Shown: positions 34,052 through 44,900 of the stretch, piece after piece
Layout of the letters: every line of letters starts with the position of its first letter
How positions within the stretch are numbered: the stretch's first letter is position 1
From: Pseudomonadota bacterium
GTDB taxonomy: Bacteria; Desulfobacterota; Desulfarculia; Desulfarculales; Desulfarculaceae
Length of the DNA stretch: 64,000 nucleotides
Assembly (NCBI GenBank): GCA_018896025.1
Contig: JAHIND010000011.1
Coordinates: 62,001 to 126,000, forward strand
Reading direction: 5' to 3'
The notes under the pieces: generated by a model
Databases searched by the model: none
Told to the model about the DNA's origin: nothing
The model's input: only the letters and a program-made list of their open reading frames with translations
Position numbers and translations under genes: made by a program

Positions 34052-35845
34052 ATGGGTATTCTAGGCTGGACTTACGTATTCGTCGGAGTCACCTTTGCTC
34101 TTTACATCTATATTGCCTGGCGCTCCCGCGTGTCCGACACCAAGGGCTTCTACGTAGCCGGCATGGGTGTGCCGCCGGTGGCCAACGGCATGGCCACGGC
34201 TGCAGACTGGATGAGCGCGGCAAGCTTCATCTCCATGGCCGGACTCATCAGCTTCCTCGGCTATCCGGGGGCCTACTACCTGATGGGCTGGACCGGCGGT
34301 TATGTGCTGCTGGCCCTGCTGCTGGCCCCATACCTTCGCAAATTCGGAAAGTACACGGTGCCCGACTTCGTAGGCGACCGTTACTATTCCAACGCGGCTC
34401 GCCTGGTGGCTGCGGCATGTACCGTCTTCGTGTCCTACACCTACGTCTGCGGCCAGATGCGCGGCGTGGGCGTGGTCTTCAGCCGCTTTTTGGAGGTGGA
34501 CATCAACACCGGTGTCATCATCGGTATGTGTATCGTGTTCATCTACGCGGCCCTGGGCGGCATGAAGGGAATCACCTGGACCCAGGTGTGTCAGTACTGC
34601 GTGCTGATCACCGCCTACCTGATTCCCGCCATCGCCATCTCCATGAAGATCACCGGGGTTCCCATTCCCCAGATCGGTTTCGGCAGCACCATTGCCGCCG
34701 GACACCCCGATGCGGGCAAGTACCTGCTGGACACCCTGAACATCATAGCTAAAGATTTAGGGTTTGTGCAGTACACGGCGACCTTTGCCACGGTGAACAC
34801 CAACATGCTCAACGTGCTGTGCATCACCTTCGCCCTGATGGTGGGCACCGCCGGTCTGCCTCACGTCATCATCCGTTTCTACACGGTGCCCGGCGTGCGT
34901 CAGGCCCGGGCCAGCGCCGGCTGGGCCCTGCTGTTCATCGCCATCCTCTACACCACCGCTCCCGCCGTGGCGGCCTTCGCCCGCTACAACATGGTGAACA
35001 CCTTGAATGACAAGCCATACATTGAGCGGCCCCAATGGTATACCAACTGGCAAAAGCCCGGCCTGGTGGCCTGGGTGGACAAGAATGGGGACGGCATCAT
35101 CCAATACCGTCCGGGCGCGGCCTTTGTGGGCCGTCCCAACTTCAAGATGGCCGACGGCAAGCGGGTGCTGGGCAAGTACGGCCAGCCCCTGCTGAACAAC
35201 AAGATCACCACCAACAAAAACGAGCTTTACGTGGACCGGGATATCATGGTGTTGGCCAGCCCGGAGATCGGAGGCCTGTCCGCCTGGGTGGTCGGCCTGG
35301 TCGCGGCCGGTGGTTTGGCAGCCGCCTTGTCCACTGCGGCCGGTCTGCTGTTGGCGGTGTCCTCCTCCATCAGCCACGACTTCTACTATCGAATCATTAA
35401 CCCGCAGGCCACGGAGAAGCAGCGCGTCCTGGTGGCCCGTATCTTCATCGGTCTGGCCATCGTTTTGGCCGGCTACTTCGGCATCTACCCTCCAGCGTTC
35501 GTGGCTCAGGTGGTGGCCTTCGCCTTCGGCTTGGCTGCCTCGAGCATCTTCCCGGTCATCTTGCTGGGTATCTTCTACAAGAAGACCACGCGTGAAGGTG
35601 CTATCTGCGGCATGGTCGCGGGTATCCTGTTCACCGGTATCTACATCATCCAGACCAAGTTCATGGGTGTGGGTAACTGGTTCCTGGGCATCACCCCCGA
35701 GGGCATCGGCACCATCGGTATGATCATCAACTTGGTGATCACCCTGGTGGTCAGCTCCTTCACCAAGGAACCGCCTCCGGAGATCCAGGAGCTGGTGGAG
35801 AGCGTGCGCATCCCCAGGGGCTCCGGCGAGGCCACGGACCACTAG
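34052..35845 (+). CDS. VC_2705-type sodium:solute symporter, probably acetate
   Basis: A 597-residue SLC5-family symporter with about 13 helices. The sodium-site region is seen in GMATAADWMSAASFISMAGL and the family segment VGTAGLPHVIIRFYTVPGVR. Like other VC_2705-type members it carries a soluble insert (about residues 325-395, with WVDKNGDGIIQYRPGAAFVG, an EF-hand-like loop). It probably imports acetate or another short organic acid with Na+. The coding sequence uses GGT, CGT and GCT codons more than its neighbours, a sign of high expression. A strong terminator follows. The pairing with DUF4212, CrbS/R-like proteins and Acs supports acetate. Confidence 0.92.
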   Translation: MGILGWTYVFVGVTFALYIYIAWRSRVSDTKGFYVAGMGVPPVANGMATAADWMSAASFISMAGLISFLGYPGAYYLMGWTGGYVLLALLLAPYLRKFGKYTVPDFVGDRYYSNAARLVAAACTVFVSYTYVCGQMRGVGVVFSRFLEVDINTGVIIGMCIVFIYAALGGMKGITWTQVCQYCVLITAYLIPAIAISMKITGVPIPQIGFGSTIAAGHPDAGKYLLDTLNIIAKDLGFVQYTATFATVNTNMLNVLCITFALMVGTAGLPHVIIRFYTVPGVRQARASAGWALLFIAILYTTAPAVAAFARYNMVNTLNDKPYIERPQWYTNWQKPGLVAWVDKNGDGIIQYRPGAAFVGRPNFKMADGKRVLGKYGQPLLNNKITTNKNELYVDRDIMVLASPEIGGLSAWVVGLVAAGGLAAALSTAAGLLLAVSSSISHDFYYRIINPQATEKQRVLVARIFIGLAIVLAGYFGIYPPAFVAQVVAFAFGLAASSIFPVILLGIFYKKTTREGAICGMVAGILFTGIYIIQTKFMGVGNWFLGITPEGIGTIGMIINLVITLVVSSFTKEPPPEIQELVESVRIPRGSGEATDH

Positions 35846-35881
35846 GGACAAGCGAGACCCGCAAGACGTGAAAACCCCAGC

Positions 35882-35918
35882 CAGGGCGCACCGGAGCTAT
35901 CCGGTGCGCCCTGCTTTT
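35882..35918 (+). terminator. Intrinsic terminator after the symporter gene
   Basis: A perfect 14-bp stem (35882-35895 with 35900-35913; CAGGGCGCACCGGA and its complement) with a 4-base loop is followed by CTTTT. It lies 36 bp after the symporter stop. Confidence 0.88.
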
Positions 35919-35958
35919 GGCTTGCCCACCGGCCCGCTATACATCTAAAGTGAGGACC

Positions 35959-36789
35959 ATGCAGAAACGAATCTTGACGCCGGAAGAGGTTACCTCCAAG
36001 TCCCTGCTCAAGGGCGGCCTGGCCGCGGCCGCGCCGGGTCTGGCGGTGCTGGTCGTGGCCATGGCCGCGGAGCCCACCAATCTGCTCCAAAACGCCAAGC
36101 TGGGGTTTTGGGGGCTGTTGGCGGTGGCGGTGGAGTTGTTCGCCTTGGGCTATCTGTTGCGCAAGGCCCGCTGGTGGGCGGGCCTTCCCGCCCTGGCTGC
36201 CTCTCTAGCGGCCATCGTGTTCTTCATCACCACATTCCTGCGGCCGCTGTTGGCCTATTGGCAATACAACCCCATGAATAGCCTGGGCGACGTCCTGGAG
36301 CCCCTGATGCTCCTGTCGCCCCAGTTGGTCTTGGTCCTGATCTCTTTCACCCTGGGTTTGGTGGTGTTAAGAACCATGCGCCTCGCCCGGACCGCCGCTC
36401 CCGGTAAGGTGACCCTCTTGGCCTGGGGAGTCATGGCCCTATGGCTGGTGATCTTGGCCGGGGACGCCTGGTATCAGAACCTGGGCTGGCAAAGCATGGG
36501 CGGGCCCAAGGATTTTGTGGTACGCCTTTGCCTGGGCAGCGAGGCGGATCAGCGAACCGCCCAGAACAAGCTGCGCGAGATGGGGATGGAGGCGGCTCCC
36601 GCCCTGGTGCAGGGACTCAGCCTGGGCGGCCGGGCGGTGGGCCCGGTCTTGGACTGCACCCGCGAAAAGAGCAGTCTGCTGCTGCAAGAAATGGGACGAG
36701 AGGCCCTGCCTGCCCTCAGGGAGGCCGAGGCCAAGGGTGATGAAAAGGCCACGGCCTTGCTACGCCGCATGAAAGCGCCGGGTTCTTAG
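35959..36789 (+). CDS. Membrane protein with C-terminal HEAT-like repeats, unassigned
   Basis: A 276-residue protein. The N-terminal 180 residues contain five to six hydrophobic helices (AAAPGLAVLVVAMAAEPTNL, LGFWGLLAVAVELFALGYLL, LAASLAAIVFFITTFLRPLL, LVLVLISFTLGLVVL, LLAWGVMALWLVILAGDAWY). The cytoplasmic tail (about 195-276) has short alpha-helical repeats of HEAT/PBS-lyase style (NKLREMGMEAAPALVQGLSL, EMGREALPALREAEAKGDEK). ATG 35959 follows GTGAGG. It sits between the symporter terminator and the convergent DUF294 gene. I do not recognise its family; a scaffold or sensor role is possible. Confidence 0.7.
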   Translation: MQKRILTPEEVTSKSLLKGGLAAAAPGLAVLVVAMAAEPTNLLQNAKLGFWGLLAVAVELFALGYLLRKARWWAGLPALAASLAAIVFFITTFLRPLLAYWQYNPMNSLGDVLEPLMLLSPQLVLVLISFTLGLVVLRTMRLARTAAPGKVTLLAWGVMALWLVILAGDAWYQNLGWQSMGGPKDFVVRLCLGSEADQRTAQNKLREMGMEAAPALVQGLSLGGRAVGPVLDCTREKSSLLLQEMGREALPALREAEAKGDEKATALLRRMKAPGS

Positions 36790-36801
36790 ACTAGGTAATT
36801 C

Positions 36802-38730
36802 TTATCCCAGACTCAGCCGGAATTCTTCCTTGAGGGCCGCCTTCAGCTCATTGGTTACTGCAAAGGCGTCCTTTAGGGTGTGGCGCTCCAGATCGGAGAG
36901 CTCGGAGGGGTCCAGGAAGTTGTTGGGGGGCAGTCCCTCCTCGTCCAAACGCTGCTGGTGCATCAGCCTGAGTTGCATCTGGAACTCGTAGGCCTGCATG
37001 GCCTCGGTGGTCAGTTCCGGGGAGATGTGCCCGCCCTCGCCCAGGAGTTGCAAGCGCTCCAGGGTGTTGGTTTCCTTTATGCCGTGGGCCAGGGACAGCA
37101 CTCTGGCGAAGTCCACGAAGGGCACCAGGCCCTTGGTCTTCAGATCAATCTTGTTCTTGTGCTCCCCTTTTTTCTCCAAAACGAAGTTGCGGAACATTGT
37201 CAGCGGCGTGGGGGTGGTCATGGCGTCCTTGGCCAGCAGGCGCAAAAACACCTCTTGGCCGCGCACCTCTTTGGTCAGGTGGTCGCGCAGGCGCTCACCC
37301 AGGGAAAGCTCGCCGTGGCCCGGGCGGAAGTCGAAGAAAATGGTGGCGTAGAGCACTTCCTTGGGCTCGGGCTTGTAGATCCAGCGGTCGAACAGGCCGC
37401 GCCACTTGGTGTAGGGCTGACGCCACAGGGGATTGGAGGCCATCATGTCGCCGGGGCAACGGGGAAAGCCGCAGGACACCAGATGCTCGATGGCCTGGGC
37501 GGTGAAGGCAGTGAAATATTCCTCGGCCCGCTTGGCCTGCTCCGGGTCCTCGGAATCGGCGTAGACGAGGCCGTTGTCCTGATCGGTGCGGAAGGTCTGC
37601 TCCTTGCGCCCCTCGCTGCCCATCAACAGCCAGCAGTAGGGCACCGGCGGCGGCCCCTGTTCCTTTTGCAGCAGGCTGAGCACCCGTTCCAAGAGGTAGT
37701 CGTTGAGCAGGGTGATCATGCGGGTGATGTTGCCCGGCCGGGCTCCCTCGTAGATCAGCGAGCGCACCACCAGGGGCACCCGCCGCGAGAGGTCGTAGAT
37801 CTCGTCGAACTGGTCGGCGTTTAATATCTCACGCAGCAGATAGAAGGGGCTGGACCCCTGGGCCACCATGAGGTCGTGGCCACTGACCATGCCCTCTATC
37901 TTGCCCCGGCGCTCGATGGCCAGGTGGTGCACCTTCAGGCGCAGCATCTCCAGCAGGGCGTCGAAGCAGATGGTGTGGAAGCCGATGGTGTGCACCGGGG
38001 CGCTCATGACCGTGCTCACCGGACCAAGGTGGTCCAGGTCTTCGGTGACCACCCGCCTCAGATCGCGGTCGGTTACCACCCCCACCACCTTGCCCGCCTG
38101 GTCGGTGACCAGCAGGGCCCCCACCCTCCCGCTGGTGAGCTGGGCGGCGGCGGCCTGGATGGGCTGGTCGGCCGCGATCATCTCCGGGCGGCGGCGCACC
38201 AGGTCGCCCACCTGGGCGCTGAACAGATACAAGGCCCCCTCGCTGGATGAGGTCGCCTTGGGCCGGCGCAGCTCGGTGAGGGCCTTGCCCACGTAGTGTT
38301 CGGAAAGGTACTTCAGATAAAATTGGGCGAAGCGGGCGCTTCTTTCGGTGAGGTGCAAGAATCCCTCACGGGGGATGAGCAAGCACAGGGTGTCTTCCAT
38401 GGCCTCGGCGTTGAGGTTGGAAAGGCTTTCTCTAAAGATGCCAAGCGCCCCGATGGTTTCACCGGGGCCCCGTGTGTCCTGGAGGTTTTCCGAGCCGTCC
38501 TGGCCGGGCAGGAACAGGCGCACCTTGCCCTCGTAGATCACCAACAGGTGAGTGACCTGGCTTTGCCCGGCTTGCAAAATAAGCTCACCCGCGGCAAAAC
38601 GCTGGGTGGAGACATTGCCCAGCACGGACTCCAGGCCCGCCCGCCCCAACTCCTGGAAAGGCGGGGTGTCCAACAAAAATGCCAGCAAGGTTTCCTGGTT
38701 CGGGCTACTGACCGAATCGCTTTGAGGCAT
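36802..38730 (-). CDS. cNMP-binding / CBS-pair / DUF294 nucleotidyltransferase-like protein (paralogue 1)
   Basis: A 642-residue cytoplasmic signalling protein. It has a cyclic-nucleotide-binding domain (about residues 24-140, VIYEGKVRLFLPGQDGSENL), a CBS pair (about 165-295) and a GlnD-like nucleotidyltransferase domain with GSEGRKEQTFRTDQDNGLVY (Gly371-Ser372, Asp383 and Asp385 as the DxD pair). A DUF294_C helical domain closes the chain. Such proteins recur in CrbS/R acetate clusters, where their role is unsettled. The ATG at 38730 sits just after GGGAGGAGG; an upstream GTG lies before that site. Its DxD is intact, unlike its paralogue at 41708-43633. It is downstream of acs on the same strand. 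Confidence 0.9.
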   Translation of the reverse strand: MPQSDSVSSPNQETLLAFLLDTPPFQELGRAGLESVLGNVSTQRFAAGELILQAGQSQVTHLLVIYEGKVRLFLPGQDGSENLQDTRGPGETIGALGIFRESLSNLNAEAMEDTLCLLIPREGFLHLTERSARFAQFYLKYLSEHYVGKALTELRRPKATSSSEGALYLFSAQVGDLVRRRPEMIAADQPIQAAAAQLTSGRVGALLVTDQAGKVVGVVTDRDLRRVVTEDLDHLGPVSTVMSAPVHTIGFHTICFDALLEMLRLKVHHLAIERRGKIEGMVSGHDLMVAQGSSPFYLLREILNADQFDEIYDLSRRVPLVVRSLIYEGARPGNITRMITLLNDYLLERVLSLLQKEQGPPPVPYCWLLMGSEGRKEQTFRTDQDNGLVYADSEDPEQAKRAEEYFTAFTAQAIEHLVSCGFPRCPGDMMASNPLWRQPYTKWRGLFDRWIYKPEPKEVLYATIFFDFRPGHGELSLGERLRDHLTKEVRGQEVFLRLLAKDAMTTPTPLTMFRNFVLEKKGEHKNKIDLKTKGLVPFVDFARVLSLAHGIKETNTLERLQLLGEGGHISPELTTEAMQAYEFQMQLRLMHQQRLDEEGLPPNNFLDPSELSDLERHTLKDAFAVTNELKAALKEEFRLSLG

Positions 38731-38817
38731 ACCTCCTCCCAGGGCAGTCACGCTTTACAACTACTTGTGTGCTCATCCGGCCCCACATGGTGAGGCGCGG
38801 ACGCATGTAAGGCCTAA

Positions 38818-38848
38818 GCCACCGCCCCCGCGCTCCGGAGGCGGTGGC
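38818..38848 (-). terminator. Hairpin between acs and the DUF294 gene
   Basis: A perfect 9-bp stem (GCCACCGCC at 38818-38826 with GGCGGTGGC at 38840-38848) lies 9 bp after the acs stop codon. There is no U-run on the acs transcript side, so termination may be partial. Confidence 0.45.
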
Positions 38849-38857
38849 TGTTGGGTT

Positions 38858-40846
<1,989 letters not shown>

Positions 40847-40960
40847 CACGCGTCCTTTCTCCCGTATCGTTTAACGGGTACCAAACTGGCCCAAGCTATA
40901 TCGGCCGCCCCGGAGCGCGCCGCAATCAGCTTGAAACAGGATAGCAAATTTCCGCCAACT

Positions 40961-41680
40961 TTATTGCACCCCGGCCACCCGGACCAAATCTCCCAAGGTT
41001 TTCCACCCCGCGTGCTCCATCTCCGGCAGCAGGCGCTGCAAAATCAAAGCCGTGGCCATGGCGTCGCCCAGGGCGGTGTGCCGCTCCGGCACCTCCAACC
41101 CGTAGCGGGCGGCCAGGGCGTCCAAGCTGCAACGCTTGGCCCCCTTCTTCTGGCCGTAGGGGTCTGGTTCGATCAGGGCGGCCCGGCACATCAAAACCGT
41201 GTCCACCACCAGGTTTTGCAGGCGCATGCCGTATTGGGCCCGCATCACCCGATTCAAGAAAAACATGTCAAAGCGGGCAAAATGGGCCACCACTATGTCG
41301 CGTCCCAAGAAGCCCAGAAAATCGCGAAACACCTCCCAGGCGGGCCGGGCGTCGCGGATGTTGTCCGGGGTGATGCCGTGCACCTTGATGGACTCCACGG
41401 GTATGCCCCGGCCGGGGTTGGCGAACTCGTTGAACACCTCCCCCAGACGAATGTGCCCTCCCACCACCCGGAAGGCCCCCACGCTCACCACCCGGTCCTT
41501 GGTGTGGTCCAGGCCGGTGGTCTCCAGGTCCACCACCACGTAGCGCTGGGCCGAAACCGGGGCCCGGCCGCTGAGGCCGTCCAACACCGAGAGGTTGGCC
41601 CTGGCCTCGTCGGGCAGGCGGCGGTGGGCCAGGCGCAAGCGGGTGGCCCGGTTGAGTAGCTTGGCCTGCCACAAATTCAA
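40961..41680 (-). CDS. DEDDh 3'-5' exonuclease (DNA polymerase III epsilon-like)
   Basis: A 239-residue exonuclease. Exo I is VVVDLETTGLDHTKDRVVS (Asp and Glu), Exo II is VVAHFARFDMFFLNRVM, and Exo III is HTALGDAMATALILQRLL with the DEDDh histidine and aspartate. A basic N-terminal extension of about 45 residues precedes the fold. It starts at a TTG (41680) with GAGG upstream, 27 bp after the DUF294 paralogue. From memory, an epsilon-like exonuclease beside a DUF294 gene recurs in acetate/CrbS-type clusters of other proteobacteria. Its role there is unexplained. Confidence 0.9.
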   Translation of the reverse strand: MNLWQAKLLNRATRLRLAHRRLPDEARANLSVLDGLSGRAPVSAQRYVVVDLETTGLDHTKDRVVSVGAFRVVGGHIRLGEVFNEFANPGRGIPVESIKVHGITPDNIRDARPAWEVFRDFLGFLGRDIVVAHFARFDMFFLNRVMRAQYGMRLQNLVVDTVLMCRAALIEPDPYGQKKGAKRCSLDALAARYGLEVPERHTALGDAMATALILQRLLPEMEHAGWKTLGDLVRVAGVQ

Positions 41681-41707
41681 CGCCTTCCTCTCTAACCGGC
41701 CCCTGGA

Positions 41708-43633
41708 TTACTGGGCATAGCGTTGGGCGGTGAACTCTTGCAACTTGCCCACCACCTGGAAACTTTCCTTGAGCATCTTGCGCTGCACCCGGTTCAGCTC
41801 CGCCGGGTCCAGATAGGCTCCCTCGTCCTTGCCGTTGTGGCTCTCCTCCAGGCGTCGGGCGATCCTCAGCAGGGTCACGAAGCTGAAGGCCTCGTAGAGG
41901 TCCTCGGCCATGCGGTCCTTCAGCAGACCCAGCCTGGTCACCGCCCCCAGGCGCTCCAGGGTGTTGGTCTGGCGCAGCCTCTGGTCCAGGGCCATTATCC
42001 TGGCCGCTTCCACCACCGGCTGCAGGGCCACTTCTTCGAGATTGAGCCGGTCGAGGTAGGCACCGTCGAAATCCACCGCGAACTGGCGCAAAAAGCCCAC
42101 CGGCGGGCGGGTCTGGGGGCCGGCCTGGTACAGGCGGCCCAGAAAATCGCGATTAGCTTCGATGGCATTGAAAATCTTGCCCCAAAGCGTCTCCACGAAG
42201 CCGGTTTCCGCGTACACCGCCCTGAGGTCGAAGTATTTGGCCGCCATGGCCAGGGCTGGAGGATGGGCCCCCTCGACCCAGGCCATGAACGACTCCTCCC
42301 AGGCGGCTTCGCTACGGCAGCACAGGAGCGCATCGTTCATCACCGCCTCGGAGGTGCCCGTGAACCCGCAGGAGGAGAGCCCCTCGATCATGCGCGTGGC
42401 GAACTCGCTGAACCAGGTGTGCACCGTTTCCTCGCGGTCCGGGGGCACGTTGGCGTAGACCACCGCGTAGTCCTGACCCTGGTGCAGGGCCTGTTCGCGG
42501 CGTCCGGCCGAGCCCAGGGCCAGCCAAGAGAACTGCACCGGGGCCGGGCCCAGCCCCTTGTGCTCCATGGCGGTCTGGGTAAGCCGGATCAGGCGCACGG
42601 TAAGACGGTCGTTGAACTCGCTGAGCACGTCCAGCATGTACTCGGCGCTGCCCCCCAGGCGAAGGAGCGTTTCCATCACCCGGTTCATGCGCCGGGGCAG
42701 CCCGGCCAGATCCTCCAGGCTGGAAACCTTGGCCACCTCCTTCATCACCCCCACCGGCGAAGAGCCGGTGACCATGGTCAGGTCGTGGTCGCTGATCACC
42801 CCCACCAGGCGCTGGTCCTCGGTAACCGCCAAGTGGTGCACCCCGTGACGGGCCATCTCGATCATGGCCTCAAAGGCAAAGGCCTGGGGCGAAATCGCCT
42901 TCATGGACCGGCTCATCACCTCGGCCACCGGCACGTCCGAAGGCACCCCGGCGGCCAGCACCCGCACCCTGAGATCGGTGTCGGTGAGGATGCCCAGGGG
43001 CCGCCCTCCCGCCTCGCAGACCATGATGGAGCCCACCTTGCGCTGGGTCATGAGTATGGCCGCCGCCTTCACCGGGGTGACGGGCAGGCAGGTGAGCAAC
43101 TGCTTGCTCATCAACTCGTGCACCCGGCTGCCGGTAAGCACCGCGTCCAGGCCCAGGGTGTCGGTGCCGGTCATCTGGGTGGTGTGGTGGTCGGCCGCCC
43201 GGCGCACCGCGTCTATGTTGCGGGCCAGGGAAAAGCTGAAGTGGCGCTTGAAGACCGGGTTGTCCCTGACCAGGGCCCTAAAGGGCTCGTCGGGTAACAT
43301 GAAGGCCAGCAGGTCTTCCTGGGCCGTTACCGTGAACAGGGCCAGCTCGCCCTGCAAGAGGCTGAGCGCACCAAAGGTGTCGCCTTCACCACGCACGTCG
43401 ATGAGCAGTTCCTCGCCGGTTTGACGGGGCAGGGTCACCCTCACCGAGCCGTTCATGATGACGTAGAGATTCTTGGAGGGGTCCTCGCCCGCCTGGATGA
43501 TCACCTCGCCATGAGGAAAGTAGGCCAGGTCCATCAGGCCCACCACTCGTTGCAGTTCAGCCTCCTCCATGGTGTCGAAGGGGACCACCGACTGCAAAAA
43601 ATCCTTTATGCGGGGCAGAGGGAAATCGCTCAT
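41708..43633 (-). CDS. cNMP-binding / CBS-pair / DUF294 protein (paralogue 2, degenerate active site)
   Basis: A 641-residue paralogue of the 36802-38730 gene with the same order: cNMP domain (about residues 20-140), CBS pair (about 170-290), nucleotidyltransferase-like domain and DUF294_C. The nucleotidyltransferase motif reads GSAGRREQALHQGQDYAVVY; the first acidic residue of DxD is Gly386 while Asp388 remains. It is therefore probably non-catalytic, or has shifted function. The ATG at 43633 is chosen because AGGTGG lies directly upstream and the cNMP fold begins there. A 42-bp element shared with the symporter operon lies 133 bp upstream. It is the first gene of a run that continues with the exonuclease. 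Confidence 0.88.
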   Translation of the reverse strand: MSDFPLPRIKDFLQSVVPFDTMEEAELQRVVGLMDLAYFPHGEVIIQAGEDPSKNLYVIMNGSVRVTLPRQTGEELLIDVRGEGDTFGALSLLQGELALFTVTAQEDLLAFMLPDEPFRALVRDNPVFKRHFSFSLARNIDAVRRAADHHTTQMTGTDTLGLDAVLTGSRVHELMSKQLLTCLPVTPVKAAAILMTQRKVGSIMVCEAGGRPLGILTDTDLRVRVLAAGVPSDVPVAEVMSRSMKAISPQAFAFEAMIEMARHGVHHLAVTEDQRLVGVISDHDLTMVTGSSPVGVMKEVAKVSSLEDLAGLPRRMNRVMETLLRLGGSAEYMLDVLSEFNDRLTVRLIRLTQTAMEHKGLGPAPVQFSWLALGSAGRREQALHQGQDYAVVYANVPPDREETVHTWFSEFATRMIEGLSSCGFTGTSEAVMNDALLCCRSEAAWEESFMAWVEGAHPPALAMAAKYFDLRAVYAETGFVETLWGKIFNAIEANRDFLGRLYQAGPQTRPPVGFLRQFAVDFDGAYLDRLNLEEVALQPVVEAARIMALDQRLRQTNTLERLGAVTRLGLLKDRMAEDLYEAFSFVTLLRIARRLEESHNGKDEGAYLDPAELNRVQRKMLKESFQVVGKLQEFTAQRYAQ

Positions 43634-43765
43634 GCCACCTCGCCGCAAGCAGGATAAACGGACCGACCCATGATCAGGCCTGCCCTTGCGCGGCCTCATC
43701 TGCCCTCCATGGGCCCTTTGTCCCTAATTTCTCAAATATATCCTATGAAAAAGCTGGCTCCGGCC

Positions 43766-43807
43766 GCCATGGGGGGAAACCCGTAATTTAGCGGGGGGAG
43801 CCCCTAC
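43766..43807 (-). promoter_or_regulatory. 42-bp conserved element, copy A (candidate CrbR-type operator)
   Basis: Read on the minus strand it matches 33494-33535 at 36 of 42 positions without gaps, including the 12-base core AATTACGGGTTT. It is oriented toward the DUF294-exonuclease operon, with its near end 133 bp from the start codon. Confidence 0.65.
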
Positions 43808-43890
43808 CCAGGAGGCGGCAGGCACGCATAAGTCAGGAAATGCGCAATGGTATTTTATTGTTGTGGCCCTTGGAGGACGAATCGCCGGCT

Positions 43891-43959
43891 TTGCAGGTTC
43901 GGGCGTACCCAAACCGAGCGCAGCCGGCAACGCGGTATGCCGGTGGCTGGCGTAGCCGG
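43891..43959 (+). repeat. Dispersed repeat, copy 3 (partial), after the thioredoxin reductase gene
   Basis: The segment from about 43913 to 43959 is nearly identical to 15041-15087 (CCGAGCGCAGCCGGCAACGC shared exactly). The upstream part diverges but keeps a short inverted repeat (GGT/ACC). It begins only a few bases after the stop of the minus-strand gene, in the same relative orientation as the other two copies. Confidence 0.7.
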
Positions 43960-43962
43960 GGA

Positions 43963-44865
43963 CTAGCGGCGGCCCTTGGCAAAGGCGGCGGCCTCCAGCC
44001 CGGCCACGCAACCCTCGCCCACCGCCTTGGCCACCTGCCAGGGCGGCCCGGTGATGTCGCCGCAGGCATAGACGCCGGGCAGGTTGGTGGCTTGCTTCTT
44101 GTCGGCGGCGACGTACTGCATGGTCTCGGGGTCCATCATCACCCCCAGGGTCCCGGCCAGGGCCACCGCCCCCTTGGCCCCCAGCTCGATGAACACCCCC
44201 TCCACCTCCAGGGTCGCGCCGTCGTCCAGTTCCAGCCCCTCCACCTTGTCCGCGCCCAGGATGGCCTTCACCTTGCGGCCGGGGTGGGCGATTATGCCGC
44301 CGGCCTCCACCTGCGCCGCCAGGGTGGGGTCCACCGTGGCCTGGCCGTAGATAAGGTGCACCTCGCTGGCCGCCATGAGCAGAGTGAGGGCGCCGCTGAA
44401 GGCGGCGCTGCCCTCGCCCACCACCGCCACCTTGGCCTGGCGGTAGAACCCGGCGTCGCAGTCCACGCAGTAGCTCACCCCCTTGCCCAACAGCTCCTTC
44501 TCGCCCTTGACCCCCAGCTTGTTGCGGCTGATGCCCATGGCCAACACCAGGGCCTTGGCGGCTAGGTCCCGTCCGCTCTCGATCTTGATCAAGAAGCCCT
44601 CTCCCTGGGGCTCCACCTCCAAGACGTCCTCGTCCCACATCTGGGCCCCGAAGCTTTGGGCCTGCTCCCGGCCCGCCTCCAAGAGGTCTTCGCCGGCGAT
44701 CTTACCCAGGCAGCAGAAGTTCTCCACGTGGGCCTTGTACAGGCTGCTCTGGGGGCGGCGGCCCAACACCAGCACGGAAACCTTTTTGCGAGCCGCATGG
44801 ATGGCTGCCTGGAGCCCGGCCGGGCCGGTGCCCAGGATCACCACGTCAAAGTTGTCTTGGCTCAT
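43963..44865 (-). CDS. Thioredoxin reductase-like FAD/NAD(P) disulfide reductase
   Basis: A 300-residue flavoprotein with FAD-binding GTGPAGLQAAIHAAR at the N terminus, a redox pair in GVSYCVDCDAGFYR, an NAD(P)-site GEGSAAFSGALTLL, and the C-terminal FAD segment VYACGDITGPPWQVAKAVG. The CVDC pair replaces the CATC of Escherichia coli TrxB. Such CxDC forms are common in anaerobes. The NAD(P) motif GxGxxA lacks the typical GGG and HRR signature, so the donor may not be NADPH. It could serve the thioredoxins of the arsenic operon, but that is inference. Confidence 0.88.
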   Translation of the reverse strand: MSQDNFDVVILGTGPAGLQAAIHAARKKVSVLVLGRRPQSSLYKAHVENFCCLGKIAGEDLLEAGREQAQSFGAQMWDEDVLEVEPQGEGFLIKIESGRDLAAKALVLAMGISRNKLGVKGEKELLGKGVSYCVDCDAGFYRQAKVAVVGEGSAAFSGALTLLMAASEVHLIYGQATVDPTLAAQVEAGGIIAHPGRKVKAILGADKVEGLELDDGATLEVEGVFIELGAKGAVALAGTLGVMMDPETMQYVAADKKQATNLPGVYACGDITGPPWQVAKAVGEGCVAGLEAAAFAKGRR

Positions 44866-44900
44866 GGGAAAAAACCTTCCCGGCGCCGGGCGCCGCGTGC

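Larger units (their letters stand above)
43634..43962 (-). promoter_or_regulatory. Intergenic region upstream of DUF294 paralogue 2
   Basis: This 329-bp gap holds no convincing gene. It contains the 42-bp conserved element (43766-43807), an AT-rich stretch around 43722-43750 that could carry a promoter for the DUF294 gene, and a partial copy of the dispersed repeat (43891-43959) directly after the thioredoxin reductase gene. Confidence 0.5.

Noticed and set aside
40847..40960. A copy of the 42-bp acetate element upstream of acs
   Set aside because: Only a short TACGGG-like match occurs there, overlapping the ribosome binding region; the flanking C-runs and core are absent.
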